From: Phoenix dactylifera
Lineage: Eukaryota; Streptophyta; Magnoliopsida; Arecales; Arecaceae
Assembly (NCBI RefSeq): GCF_009389715.1
Contig: NC_052400.1
Coordinates: forward strand, 21,917,674-21,981,673
DNA length: 64,000 nt
Reading direction: 5' to 3'
Position numbers and translations under genes: made by a program
Notes under the pieces: generated by a model
The model's database searches: none
The model's input: the letters and a program-made list of their open reading frames with translations, nothing else
What the model was told of the DNA's origin: nothing
Part shown: positions 20,901 through 32,929 of the stretch, one piece after another
How the letters are laid out: each line of letters opens with the position of its first letter
Numbering within the stretch: the first letter of the stretch is position 1

Positions 20901-23900
20901 ATGTCGACGATGTCGGAGATGGAGAGGAGCTCGACGGAGATGGAGGTGGGCTACGAGGAGACAGCGCTGACCCTCGGCCTTCCCGGGGGTTCGAGGGCTG
21001 GCGGATCGGACCAGCAAGAGAGGAAGCACGGCTTCTCGGAGACCGCAGATCTGTCGCATGGGAGCTCCGGGATCGAGACACGCCGAGGAGGGGATCTCGG
21101 CGATGAGTCGCCGGATTGCGCGGCTTCCGGCGCCGGCAGACCCCCAGCGTCCAAGTAAGTACGGACTGACGGATTTATGTGATTTGCCGATACTTAGTGA
21201 CTCTGGCGTTTCCCGTGGGTAGCGATTGCTGTTTCATAGAAAACGTTCCCATGATTCCCCCCCTCCCTCTTCTACAAGAAGTATCCAGGAAAGAAACGAT
21301 GGGTTTCTTTCTTCTGGATGGCCGAGTTTGATGGATAAATTGAATCCAACTAAATGGATTATTTCTTAAACTAAATTGATTCCCCCCCTTCTCTCCTTGT
21401 TAAAAAAAATAATCAAATATATTATTTGTTACTAAAAATATGAAAATAAATATTAGGATTCTTATTTTTATATTTTTTTAAAAGAACAAAGTGGCAAAGT
21501 TACAATCTTAATTTTTTAAGAGTTTTTTTATGAATACCCTCAAATATTATATGATACTATTTTGAATATTCTTGTAAAACAATTATTTACTATTTTTTAT
21601 TTTTATTTTTCATATGTATTCATGTTATCTGTTAAAATATTTAGAAAACTATCAAAAAAAAATAAAATTTTATTTTATTTTTAATTAAAATAAATATAGT
21701 TTTTATTGATGGTGTTAAAACAAAGAAAGATTGGTGCAAAAAAGAAAAAGCAGTGTTTTATAAAGATACAGGGATAAATATAAAATTTAAGAGAATTTTT
21801 ATGCAAATTTAAACTTTTAAAAAAATATTTATACAAAAAAAACCTATTTTTAAATACCAATTTAGCCCTCACTTATCGAGGGAACACCCGATCGACACCT
21901 CCCGGAGGAATATACAATTTGGAGCCTTGGAGGGATTGTATTTTTTTTTGGTTGTATCCAGGATCTCCTTCTGATCCTCTGCATAAGCATCCAACATATA
22001 ATTATACATTTCTCTTGTGAAATTGGTTTTGAAGGCTTCAGATGCAATAGAAACTAGATTGCAAATTAAATTAATGATTTTGCTTGAGCACCAAATTAGC
22101 TAATTACTACTGCTTGACAATATAATAGGGCACGAGTGGTGGGTTGGCCGCCGGTGAGGTCTTACCGGAAGAACGCGTTGAGGAGCTGCACGTATGTGAA
22201 GGTGGCGGTGGACGGCGCACCTTACCTCCGCAAGGTGGACCTGGAGACCTACTCCGGCTACCACCAACTGTTAATTGCCCTCCAAGAGATGTTCTCCTGT
22301 TTCACCATCCGTACGTCGGTCCAATTTCCCCATAACTCCCCCTCTCTCTATCTAATTCTCGCCGTCTGATCCATGGGTGATTGAGGGAGTATTCTGCTTA
22401 TTTGTGGCAGGCGACCGGCGGCTGGTGGATCTCGTTAAGGGGACGGATTACATCCCCACGTATGAGGACAAGGACGGCGACTGGATGCTGGTAGGAGATG
22501 TCCCCTGGAAGTAAGTTTCGTGTCTGAACCTCGTACCGTTATCTTCTACGGACATAATTATTTGGACTTTTGAAATGGATTTTATCTTGTTGATTTAGTT
22601 TAGAATCTTTCATGAGATATATTTAAATGGATTTTCATGAGATATATTTAGAATCTATATAGATGTAAGCTCTTGTACCCATTCGGATTTGTACTGTTAT
22701 CACAAATCTATAACAACTGGATGATTGGATCTTTGATATTTGCAATTCAAACGTTGTTAAAAGGAGGACTTTTGACATGAGATAAAAGGAGAAAGACCTA
22801 CCTGCACTATAATTACCCATACAAAATTTCTGGAGGTGCACTAATTCAAGAATTGAATCTAGGATCTCCTGTTGCTAAGCAAAGGGCTGTGACTGCTAGG
22901 ACATGTCACCACGAGCAGAGGTGTTTTTAATTTGATATCCCAAATTTTAGAGGGAAAAAATGCTCTTGAAGTCGTGTTTCGGAGGGGCTGCATTTGCTCT
23001 TATTGATTTCGTGAGCCCATCCATATATGTGATCTCACCTTCCACCTAAGGTTGATATTGCAAGTCTTTGATGGTGGAGGAGAACAAGAGCCAAGCGGAA
23101 ATAGGCTCTTCTTCCTTATGGCCTAGGGGAGTTTTTGGATTTGGGTCATGATTAACCATGTATATATACACTCACGTATTTTGTGTATGTATGGAATGAA
23201 ATCAGATGATACTCTTTTCTCCCTGAAAAATCCTATTCTCTTCTCTTCTCTTCCTCTCATGCACGCAAGCTGTTGATCAATGGCCTCCATCATCCATTCG
23301 GTCGTTCTCCTCAACTTAATCAAAGAATATTTTCATGTTATCTTTCCATCTTTGTCTCAGATAGCATCCAAAAAAGGATAATCAGGTGTTTAGCAAATGT
23401 TTGAAAATCTAGCTATCACATATGTGAATTATTGTTTATATAAAGGAAGATGTATATTCAATATTATCTTGGAGTGGATACTCTAATTATTGAGTCAGAG
23501 CCACCAAATCTCCAATTACACCAACTCACAGGATTCCGTGTCAATTGTCATGGCGATTTGCAGTATGCCAAAGGTTTTGCAGGTGTTATGTTTTGTATGA
23601 TCTCCCCCTGCTCCATTCCATTTTTTCTCATCAAATAGATCATAAGCTCTTCAACTCAGACTTCCCACCCAAAGACATGATTATATAAGGATACAGAAAT
23701 TTGGGCATCCGAACCACTCTTGATGAAAAATTAGAAAATTTACGATGCTTCATAGATTTTCAATCTTTTTGCTTGCAATGATGGTCAAATGCGTAAAGAA
23801 ACATAGAAAAACAAATTCCTCTTCTATTTTGGTTGGATCGATCAGTCTTTTTTCCACCAAATATAAGTCTGAATTTTACATGTATAACAATATTTATTGA

Positions 23901-24686
23901 AATAGTTGAAATTCAATAATCAAATGATGTTCTTCTAGAAGTAATGGTGCTTTTTGTGAATTACTAAAAGAACACCTTGTATGTCATGAAACTTACGGGC
24001 ATATCAGGCACCTGAACATAAAGAAATGCTCTCCTATGCACATCTCACATTCCAGAACCTTAACAATGCTAGCATTAATTTTTTAAATTTGTGGAACAGG
24101 AATGCATGGAACGGGGATGCCTTTCTCTCGATTATGTAGCATAATTGAGCATAATCTGACATCTGTTTCTTGCTTGCAGAATGTTTGTGGCATCATGCAA
24201 GCGGCTTCGGTTGATGAAAAGCTCAGAGGCTGTTAATATAGGTAATGTTGATATTCATTTCATTCTTCTTCTTTTTTTCCAACCTGCAAGAATTTCTTAA
24301 TGACCTCTAGCATTTTGCTCGAAATCTCTCATACACCATTGGATGATTTCCACTAAATCGACCCTGCAAAGATCTAATAGAGAAACCAAGGAGGTAGGGA
24401 CATTCGTGCAGGGTCCGAGGCCCTTTCAAACCGGATGATATACTATTGTTATAAGCCAGGCTGTTGATGCAGGCCTAAGTGAAATAAAGATTTTAAAACG
24501 GTTGACTTGTGCCCAGATCAAAGGCGCCATAGAAACAAAGTAGCTTATATGTTGCTGCTTATTGCAACAAATTTTTCATTTATTTAATAAACCACAATCT
24601 TTTTTTGAGAAAGAATGCCGGCGCTGATGTATGTTTAATGTGATTTTTCATTTGTGGTGAATGCAGCCCCAAGAGCACCACAGTGA
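20901..24686 (+). CDS. Aux/IAA auxin-responsive repressor
   Basis: A short-lived nuclear repressor that binds ARF transcription factors and is degraded through TIR1/AFB when auxin is present. Five exons join in frame: 20901-21154, 22129-22310, 22411-22510, 24180-24241 and 24667-24686, giving 205 residues. Domain I carries the EAR motif LTLGLP (residues 23-28), which recruits TOPLESS. Domain II is the degron VVGWPPVR (88-95), split from exon 1 at the Lys85 codon. The C-terminal PB1 domain has the basic-face Lys109 (YVKVAVDG) and the acidic OPCA motif with Asp165, Asp167 and Asp169 ([16 protein letters not shown]), so both oligomerisation faces are intact. It ends [14 protein letters not shown]. 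Met4 or Met7 could also serve as the start. All signature parts are present. The exact IAA number cannot be given without a phylogeny. Confidence 0.96.
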
Positions 24687-26070
24687 TGCAAGTTTCATCA
24701 GTTGCACAAACAAAAGATGATCTGGGATAGACAGCAGGTTCCCCAGTACAAAATCATGTACAGGGATTGTTCTTCCCCTGAGGTTTGAATGGTCAAGAAG
24801 AGACTAGAAATAAGTGATATTGCTGTAACCATTATACCCTTTTCACTTGAGAAGAGGGAAAAAAAAAAATGTATACGGAATAGCTTGTTTTGCGATGATG
24901 AGTAAGATCAACATACATATGTCTTGTTAATATATCTCATTTCTATTGCTTATAAGCGGGTGTCATGTTTGTGTTCAGTTTTGATGGGAGAGGCCTCTCA
25001 GTCTCCAGTTAAAGTAGATTACTAACATGGATTATGTAAGCGATCCGAAGCAGGGATTGTCTCTGTTAGTCAAAATTCGGAACTTGATTTTCGGGACTTG
25101 GCAAAAGGAATGAAAATCAGGTTTCAGATCAGTGAGCTCAAACATGTCATCTCATAATTCTCTGTTTCTATAAACTATAATTATACATATCCAGGAGTGT
25201 TATGTTGATGATTTATGCAGACCATGAGCACACAAGCAGTATCCTAATCGCCTTCAGAAACCAAAGCTCCATATCGACGTGTAGGGAGGTGTTGAAACTT
25301 GGCACCTGTCCATTGGAAACCCAGTAATTTATGGACTCTCGGAGGTGAGTGGAATGCCTCACCTTCCCTGTGAAAATCCAGGCAATGCACCCCAGCCACA
25401 TTGCCTTGTGCAAAGCAAAGATGCAAGTATCCTGATCTTTCCTCTTTCCAATTGCAACTCTTCCACATTAAAAAAAAAAAGAAAAAAAAGAAAAAAACGC
25501 CACAGGGTCTAGATTGACTTACACTTTGAATTGGAATTTAAGGACATCCTTGGTGTCGGCAAATGAGGAATATATGATCCGCGGCCACCTGAGCATGTCG
25601 GCAGAGAACAAATAGCTGTCCTCCCAAACTCATAATTGATGCCTATCTTATCCACGTAGGAACTTGAAATTCCCATCCTTCCTTCGCTTATTTATCACAA
25701 CTAACATGACCAGCATTCAAGTCAAGTCCTAATTTGCGCTCGGGAAAAGAGAGAAAAAGGTAGAGCGGGCTGGTGTTAGTGCATTCTTTTCCTCCTTCTT
25801 TTACGCCTGGTCACAAGTATCCGCGCAACCTTTTCCGCGCTTCATGCCGCAACTAAATGTGTTTCCATGCTTATTGTGAAATTTAGCCCCTATATGTCAA
25901 ACTATGGAAAGATTGCTTTGATTTAACATGGCTAGAAATGTAGATTTGGATGATTCTTGCAATCTTACCTTCTATTGATACGGTGCCTTGTACTGCTCTC
26001 TTACATGTTAGCTGCATTGAAAAGAAAGAGATGAGGAGGAGAAAATAATTAGAGTTTTTTTGCATGTGAT
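24687..26070. other. Aux/IAA 3' region and intergenic spacer
   Basis: The 3' untranslated region probably ends near 24850-24960. The rest is AT-rich spacer with an A-rich tract at 25468-25497. No gene is supported. Confidence 0.45.
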
Positions 26071-26350
26071 GTGTACCATTCAAAATATATGCAATTATAT
26101 CAATACTCAGTATAAAATTGCTATTTGCATGTATACCATCATAAAATACTTATTTTGCATGTATATCATTTATTTACTTTTTTTATATATGTACTCATAC
26201 CATCTAACGCCCTAAAAAATAAGCAATTTGAAATTAAAATGACTGAAATATCCTGTAAACATACGAAAAAAAACTTTGTATGGATGTACATTCAAATAGC
26301 AACTTTGTGACGGTATTCATGCAATTATGCATATTTAGGAGAGTATACAC
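26071..26350 (+). mobile_element. Short MITE-like element, copy 1
   Basis: The 280-bp AT-rich element has imperfect inverted ends: GTGTACCATTCAAAATATAT on the left and GTGTATACTCTCCTAAATAT as the reverse complement of the right end. Its core (about 26180-26260) is the reverse complement of the core of the element at 26825-27085. No clean target duplication was found, so the superfamily is not assigned. Confidence 0.65.
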
Positions 26351-26824
26351 TTAAAAAAGTATAATAAAAAATGGTCAAAATCCAGTAAAGATAACTCATC
26401 AATAAAAAATAAAAAATTAAATTATGTTAATATCAACTTTTATAGAATAAATCATGTTGCTTTTACGAAATTTTTGCTTCAAAAACAAACAACAATTTGG
26501 CATTTACAAGTCACTAAAAAATAGTTTACTAATCAAAGCATCTATAATTAATTTAAATTCAATGTGCATTAATCTTCTAAAGATAATGAAGAATATGTAA
26601 ATGTTATAGATTCAGTTACAATAATTATAACAAAATCAAATAGAGATTAGTATCACCAAAAAAATCATCTAATATTCCAACTCGACTGAGTTGAGAACTT
26701 AAAAAAAAAATTGACAATGTGACTCAATTTTTTTTGACTTATCGATCCAACTGAATCATAAAAGATTTGGCAAATTTCAGGCAAATTTCAGCCAAGTTTT
26801 AATTTATTTTTAATATATTTTTTT

Positions 26825-27085
26825 GTATGTATACCATTCTAAATATGAGAAATTACACAAATACCCTTATAAGGTTGTCATTTGCGTGTATACCCTTATA
26901 GCTTTTTTTTTTTTTTTGCATATCTACCCATAAGGGTATTTTAGTTATTTTAATTTTAAGCTATTTATTTTTTAAGGACGTTAAATGGTATGGGTGTATA
27001 TATATATATATAAATGATATCCATATAAATAGTAATTTTACGAGAGTATTCATTCAATTTCGTATATTTAGAAGGATATATATAC
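26825..27085 (-). mobile_element. Short MITE-like element, copy 2 (inverted)
   Basis: The 261-bp element belongs to the same family as 26071-26350 but lies in the opposite orientation. Its ends read GTATGTATACCATTCTAAAT and, reverse-complemented, GTATATATATCCTTCTAAAT. The core word GACGTTAAATGGTATG matches the reverse complement of CATACCATCTAACGCC in copy 1. The interior has a T14 run and a (TA)n run. Confidence 0.65.
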
Positions 27086-28093
27086 AAGAAATCCACATGA
27101 TTATTAGAATCAGTTAAAAGAAGAAACACTTAATATGGCAACAAGATGTAAGAGGTTTGAATTCCGATGGGCCTAAATAGAGTTGAACAAAGTTATACAA
27201 GCATCATATAACATATGAATGAATGGGTACAAATTGATATTTGGTTCAGGTCTCAACTTGATATCATTATTCGGAAACCTGGATTTCCTTCATACCCTAA
27301 ATATTATTCATTAATTATATAGCTTCGACATATAATTATAAATTTTATAAAAAAAAATATGAGAGATATTAGCATATAATATATCAAACTACAAGTTTTA
27401 AAATGGATCTGGATTCGAGTTGCATGTTGTTCCATGGAAATTAAGTCTATATACCCTAAAATAGTTAAAATCCTATAACGTCGTGTTTAGATCGGTTAAG
27501 TTTTTAATAGATTTAGACTTGGGACCAAAAATTACAAGCAAACTAAATTCGTACCTTGGCATCCGAGCGCGCCGCTAGGCTTGTTCTTGGAGGATTAATT
27601 ATTTTTCGCAATGATTCCCAGAGTAACAGCTCACCTTTTGCTCCATTGGAACTGGTTATGGTACGATACGCCAGGGCTTTTGGTGGATTTTACGATCACG
27701 GCGGACAACCTGTCGCGTTGACACGTCAGTCCGTTGTCGTATCGGGAGGTGTAGGGCCCTGTCTGTCGAGGTTCAACGGCCAGGATCGGTCCATCTCGAC
27801 ATTCCGATGGTACATCGGTAGGCCCGCTTTGACGGTACGTCGCGGCGTTTTGGCGAACGGCCCAAATCGTACGCTTTGGGCCCGGTGCACGTTACAGCCG
27901 GCACCGATACGTTCCGGTCCCGGTGCACGTTACAGCGGGCCCTCCGTGCCCGCCATTTTGCTTCGCTTTTCGGTAACTCCAGTTCCGACTTCCGAGAGGC
28001 AGGAAAAAAAAAAGGGGGAAGGGCGAAGTCGGGAAAAACATCCCCTCCCTCTTCGCCTTCCTGTCCTCTCGAGAGGGGATCTAATTGGATCTC
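27086..28093. other. Upstream region of the PP2A B' gene
   Basis: AT-rich to about 27540, then GC-rich (27560-28090) with repeated GGTACGT/CGGTGCACGTTACAG-like words, including two near copies of CGGTGCACGTTACAGC (about 27890 and 27920). It probably includes the promoter and transcription start. No TATA box is obvious. Confidence 0.4.
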
Positions 28094-28138
28094 ATGGCCG
28101 CGAGAGAAATCGGCAGCGGTGGCACCGCTCCACCCTAA
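28094..28138 (+). other. Possible 14-codon upstream ORF in the PP2A B' leader
   Basis: An ATG at 28094 opens 14 codons ending in TAA at 28136-28138, upstream of the leader intron. It matters only if transcription starts 5' of it, which the sequence does not show. Confidence 0.25.
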
Positions 28139-28323
28139 ACACTTCGCAAGATCTCTGCTCTATCTGCCCTTCCCTCCTAAATTCTCTACCGTGATCAAGA
28201 TATCTGAATTCGGAGTGCCGGAGCCTCAGATCCACATCCAAGGACGCCAACTTGGGGGTTTTTTCTTCTGTTCCGGGTCCCTGCTCGGGATCTAGTTGTT
28301 GCTTCTGGCAGCTCGACGTGAAG

Positions 28324-28618
28324 GTACGTAAAACTAGAATTTGCGCTCTTTCTTGTTTCGTCTCATCGATCTCATCCGCATCGCGGAAATCTAGGGTTTC
28401 TTGATTGGGTTCCAGTTGGATCTTACCAAGTCTTGAATTTCCAGTTGTTAATATTCTGTTTATTGTTTAAACTTTCCTTTTGTAGCATCTATTTCAGCTA
28501 TCGTTTCCAAAAACCACGGCCTGATGTTTATTTCCGACAAGAACAAAATCCAGGGTTCTCCTTCTCTCTTCTTTGAATTTGTTTGCAATTATTAAGGGTT
28601 CTCCTCCCTGTTTTGTAG
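28324..28618 (+). other. Probable 5'-leader intron of the PP2A B' gene
   Basis: Donor AAG|GTACGT at 28324 and a T-rich acceptor TTTTGTAG ending at 28618 bound a 295-bp intron in the leader, 121 bp before the ATG. The T-rich interior and good splice words support it. Confidence 0.55.
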
Positions 28619-28739
28619 GTTAGCAGTACTCTTTATAAAGCTTCTTAGGCAACAAGACGTCTTGTTCCTCAAAACCCTGTCTTACGAATTCTCAAGCCAT
28701 GTTCTTGCTTTAGGTTCTCACCACCCGAATACTGCAACC

Positions 28740-31700
28740 ATGTGGAAGCAGTTCATCAGTAAACTGCCCCGTAAATCTTCCAAATATGACACTGCCTCGA
28801 ATTCCCCACCGAGCAATCCCGGCAACAATGCTGCTGCCTGTGGGAATCCAATCGAACGGACTGCTAGTGGGAACGGCCTCCCTGATGGAGCGGCTTCTAT
28901 GAAACGATTGGCTTCTGCAGAGTTCCCATCAAGTGTGGTTGTTGGTATTGAGCCTCTAATTTCATTTAAAGATGTTCCAAACTTTGAGAAGCAGAATGTT
29001 TTCCTCAGCAAGTTGAACCTTTGCTGCATTATTTTTGACTTCTCTGATCCAAACAAGGACTCTGTGGGGAAAGACTTGAAGCGCCAGACCTTAATAGAGC
29101 TTGTCGACTATGTGAGCACCGATGCTCCTCGGTTCACCGATCAGATGATTGCTGCAAGCTGTAGAATGTTTGCAATTAATTTGTTCAGAGTTTTCCCTCC
29201 AAGTCACCGGGCTAACTCGTCAATTGGCGAGGCAGAAGAAGAACTGGTGTTTGATCCAGCATGGTCTCATTTGCAGATTGTCTATGATTTGCTGCTTAAA
29301 GTTATTACGTCATCCTCCCTTGATGCAAAGATTGGGAAGAAATATGTAGATCAATCATTCATCCGGGGTTTGCTCAACCTTTTTGATTCCGAGGATCCAA
29401 GAGAAAGGGAGTGCTTGAAAACAATCTTGCACAGGATCTATGGGAAGTTCATGGTTCAGCGGCCCTTCATCCGCAAATCAGTGAGCAATATCTTTTACCG
29501 GTTTGTATTTGAAACAGAGCGGCATAATGGGATTGCTGAGTTGCTGGAGGTTTTTGGGAGTGTGATTAGTGGGTTTGCGTTGCCACTGAAGGAGGAACAC
29601 AAGATCTTTTTATGCAGGGTTCTGATTCCTCTGCATAAACCAAAAAAAGTAGGGGTTTATATTCAGCAGCTGACATACTGCATTAATCAGTTTGTAGAGA
29701 AAGAGCCAAAGTTGGCAAGCTCCGTGATCAGGGGTTTGCTGAAATACTGGCCTGTGACGAACAGTCAGAAGGAAGTGATGTTCTTGGGTGAGTTGGAAGA
29801 GGTCCTAGAAGCGACGAATATGGTGGAATTTCAGAAATGCATGGTTCCGCTGTTCCGGCGGATTGGGTGTTGCCTCAATAGCTCTCATTTCCAGGTAATC
29901 CTATTCTTCTACCTATAATTGCGTCATCTGGTTAATTTCTAATATCTCAATGACCTTGTGAGGAAACATAAGGTGAATCAGTTGTTTCGCTGATTATTTT
30001 GTCGTTAAATCTTGCATTCTTGGGCTCTCTTTTTTATTTTTCTTGTCATTCCCTCAATGGTTTTTCTTCTTTCTTGTGTATATAAATAATGTTTGCCTTT
30101 TTTGGTTTGTGGAAAGAAAACACTTCTAAAATACAAGTTTCTGTCACTGAAATTTGCTGACATAGAAAACATTGTTTGTGATATGAAACTTATATTTTTG
30201 TTGTTTGGCTTTGGCACAGTGATGAGTGTGGTGAGTTGCATGTTAACAAACAGACATTGGGTTTCTAGATACATTATGTTACCTAAAATAACTTCTACTG
30301 CGGCTTACAGGCATATGTCTTTTTTCTATGGAGACCATGATTGTCAAAAATATTGTGTTTACTAGCGTGCTTATTTCTTAGAGTAGTTAAAGCACTCAAA
30401 TACATGTTGCACCATTCAGTTATGTTGTTGTTGAACTCTTGTAGTAGATTTGTATTTCAACATGTAATTTATTTCTCCTTTACTTGTCTTTATTTCTCCA
30501 ATGCGTGTTATTGGATAGAGAGTAGAGGATTAGAAGGAAATGAACCAGTACACGTAAATATTGGTTTAGCTTCTTATACTTTGTGACGCATGGCTACTTT
30601 TGTGATGTTTAAGCACTTCATTTTGGTCGTTAAATGTTCAGCAATTGGGAAGGTAGGAAGAAGTTCACGGAGATTTTTCTTTTTAAACAAAATTGGAATT
30701 TGGAATCTGTTGACCAGGACCATGTCAATGAACTTACTAATGATCCAAAACAAGATGAACAACTAATCTGCATCCAGAAATAATTGTCCGCTGCTGCATC
30801 ACCTAGCCAAAGTCTAGGATTCTTTTTCAGTATTGGATACGTGTCACGAATTCTTGATGGTCTCCATCACACCTCCTGCACAAGCTCTTGCAACAAACAT
30901 GAATTTGTTGTTATGCATCAATTAGATGGAGGAAAAGATATCTTGGTGTCGAGAAAGTGATGAAATGCAGGTCTCTGAGGAACTTAAAAGAAGTTAATCT
31001 TGTTGAAAAACCTTGACAATTCTTGTATCTGTTCATAGATAGTGAATCGACTTGAAAGCCCAAATAATTAAGTCGACCATGAAGTGGTTAAAATGTTTAG
31101 TGCCCACAGACTAAAATAAGGTTCAAGTGCTACAACATTCATAACCTTGGACACAATACTGATAATCAATCTCCCCATGATCCACATTGCCAGAGTAGTT
31201 GCTTTTTTTTTTTTGCATAGGGAAGAAGACAATTGTTTGTCCCTTTTCCTATAAAAGGCTTATTGGCCCAATTCATTTTCCAATTGAGTACCTGGAGTTG
31301 ATGATCTCAATTATTCTACAACAAGTTCCTCTGTGTTTCCTCTTGTATGGTTCTTGTATAGCTGGTTGCCCAAAAGAAAGAAAACATGCATTACCAAAAG
31401 GATGAAAACATACATATTTTAGAGGTAAAGCCTAAGAAGATTAAGAAATTGCAGGAAATCAAAATTTATCTGACGTTGTCATTACTTGGGAAATTTGAGG
31501 CTCCTTACATTGATGAGTTATTACGATGGATTGGTTGGAAGTTATGAATGATATGTGATTACTTCGAACCAAAGAATGATTTTATACTAAATTTCTAGAA
31601 TATCAAGTTAGCCTATGGGTATTGTTTTAGGCATTATGTGATAAGTAGTTTAATTGGTGGTATGAAATTGCTTTTCTTGAGGCCAATTGATATTATGTTT

Positions 31701-32894
31701 ATGGCTTATGGTCTTCTACATATTTTTGCAGTTCATCTGTTTTTCAAAGAACCTATTGTTGATTGTTAGACCTAGTTAACATTATAGGCAAGACAATTGA
31801 GGATGTTGATTGATTTTTGAATGATGGAGGAGGATGCAATTGCTTATCGCTAAAGTTCCCAGTCTGCTCAGAGCTTGATCAGTGATGTGGATGTTATAGT
31901 GCTGTTGGATATATGTGATAAGCTTTATATCTGACGACCGTTCTAATCGAAGATAAAAACCTTCAAATCTGAAATAACCTTAGAATTTACAGGCAGTTCT
32001 GTTTTAAACAGATTCATTGTTTTTGTTAGGCAATATGGTCAGAATATGAGAAAGAGAGAAGTGAATGTGAGGTTCAACCATTAAAGATCCTCCTTGTGTA
32101 ACTAAATTGCAAATAGTTGTAGGAGTGGGAAATGAAATTCTGAAAAAAGACCTTCTAAAGACGGAAGTGCATACAAGCGGGTGTAGGTTCAAGATCCTTG
32201 GAAAATAAGTGTGGAAGCATAGATAAAAGATTTAGGCTGCTAAGAGTTGATCACTTATAGGCAAACACCCTGCTGTATTGTGTTCTACTTCCTTTTTCTT
32301 CTCCTTCTTATGTTTAGCCTACTAAATTACTTGTTTGTTCGGAGGTGGAGGCTTTTTCTCCTCCTCCTTTTGTTTAGCCTACTACATTACTTGTTTGTTC
32401 TGAGGTGGGGGAAGAAATTTAATTAGAACTTCTAAAGCAAGAGTTCTTGTAGTATGTGTTATGAAGGAAGTGTTTCTCAAGTATCTGAATATCATAATTT
32501 AGGAAACGTTTGGCAACTACCTATCATCTTGTGCCTATATGAGCTGCTATTACTTGTTAAAAATAAAGAGATGTTTTTTTTAATCATTTTTACTTGCGGT
32601 CCAAGTGGGATATAACTTGAATTCAACCTAGACCAAGGCCAAATGATAACTAGACCTATCTATGGGTGCGACGAGGGCTGTCACTCCAACCCGCAAACAC
32701 GATAACCCACTCAGATCCAGCTCAATCTGACCCAAGCCTGACCTCAACCTGCCAATCAATGGGCTGGGAATGGGTCTAAAGTTAGACTCATTGAAAATTT
32801 TAGGTCGGGTGTGGGTTTGAGTTTTTAAACCGGACCTGACTCCGTCCTAATTAAATACCTAGTTTATATGTGTGCATGTATGTATATATCTGTA

Positions 32895-32929
<35 letters not shown>

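Noticed and set aside
20425-21081. Minus-strand 218-codon frame
   Set aside because: It is the antisense of the Aux/IAA promoter and first exon.
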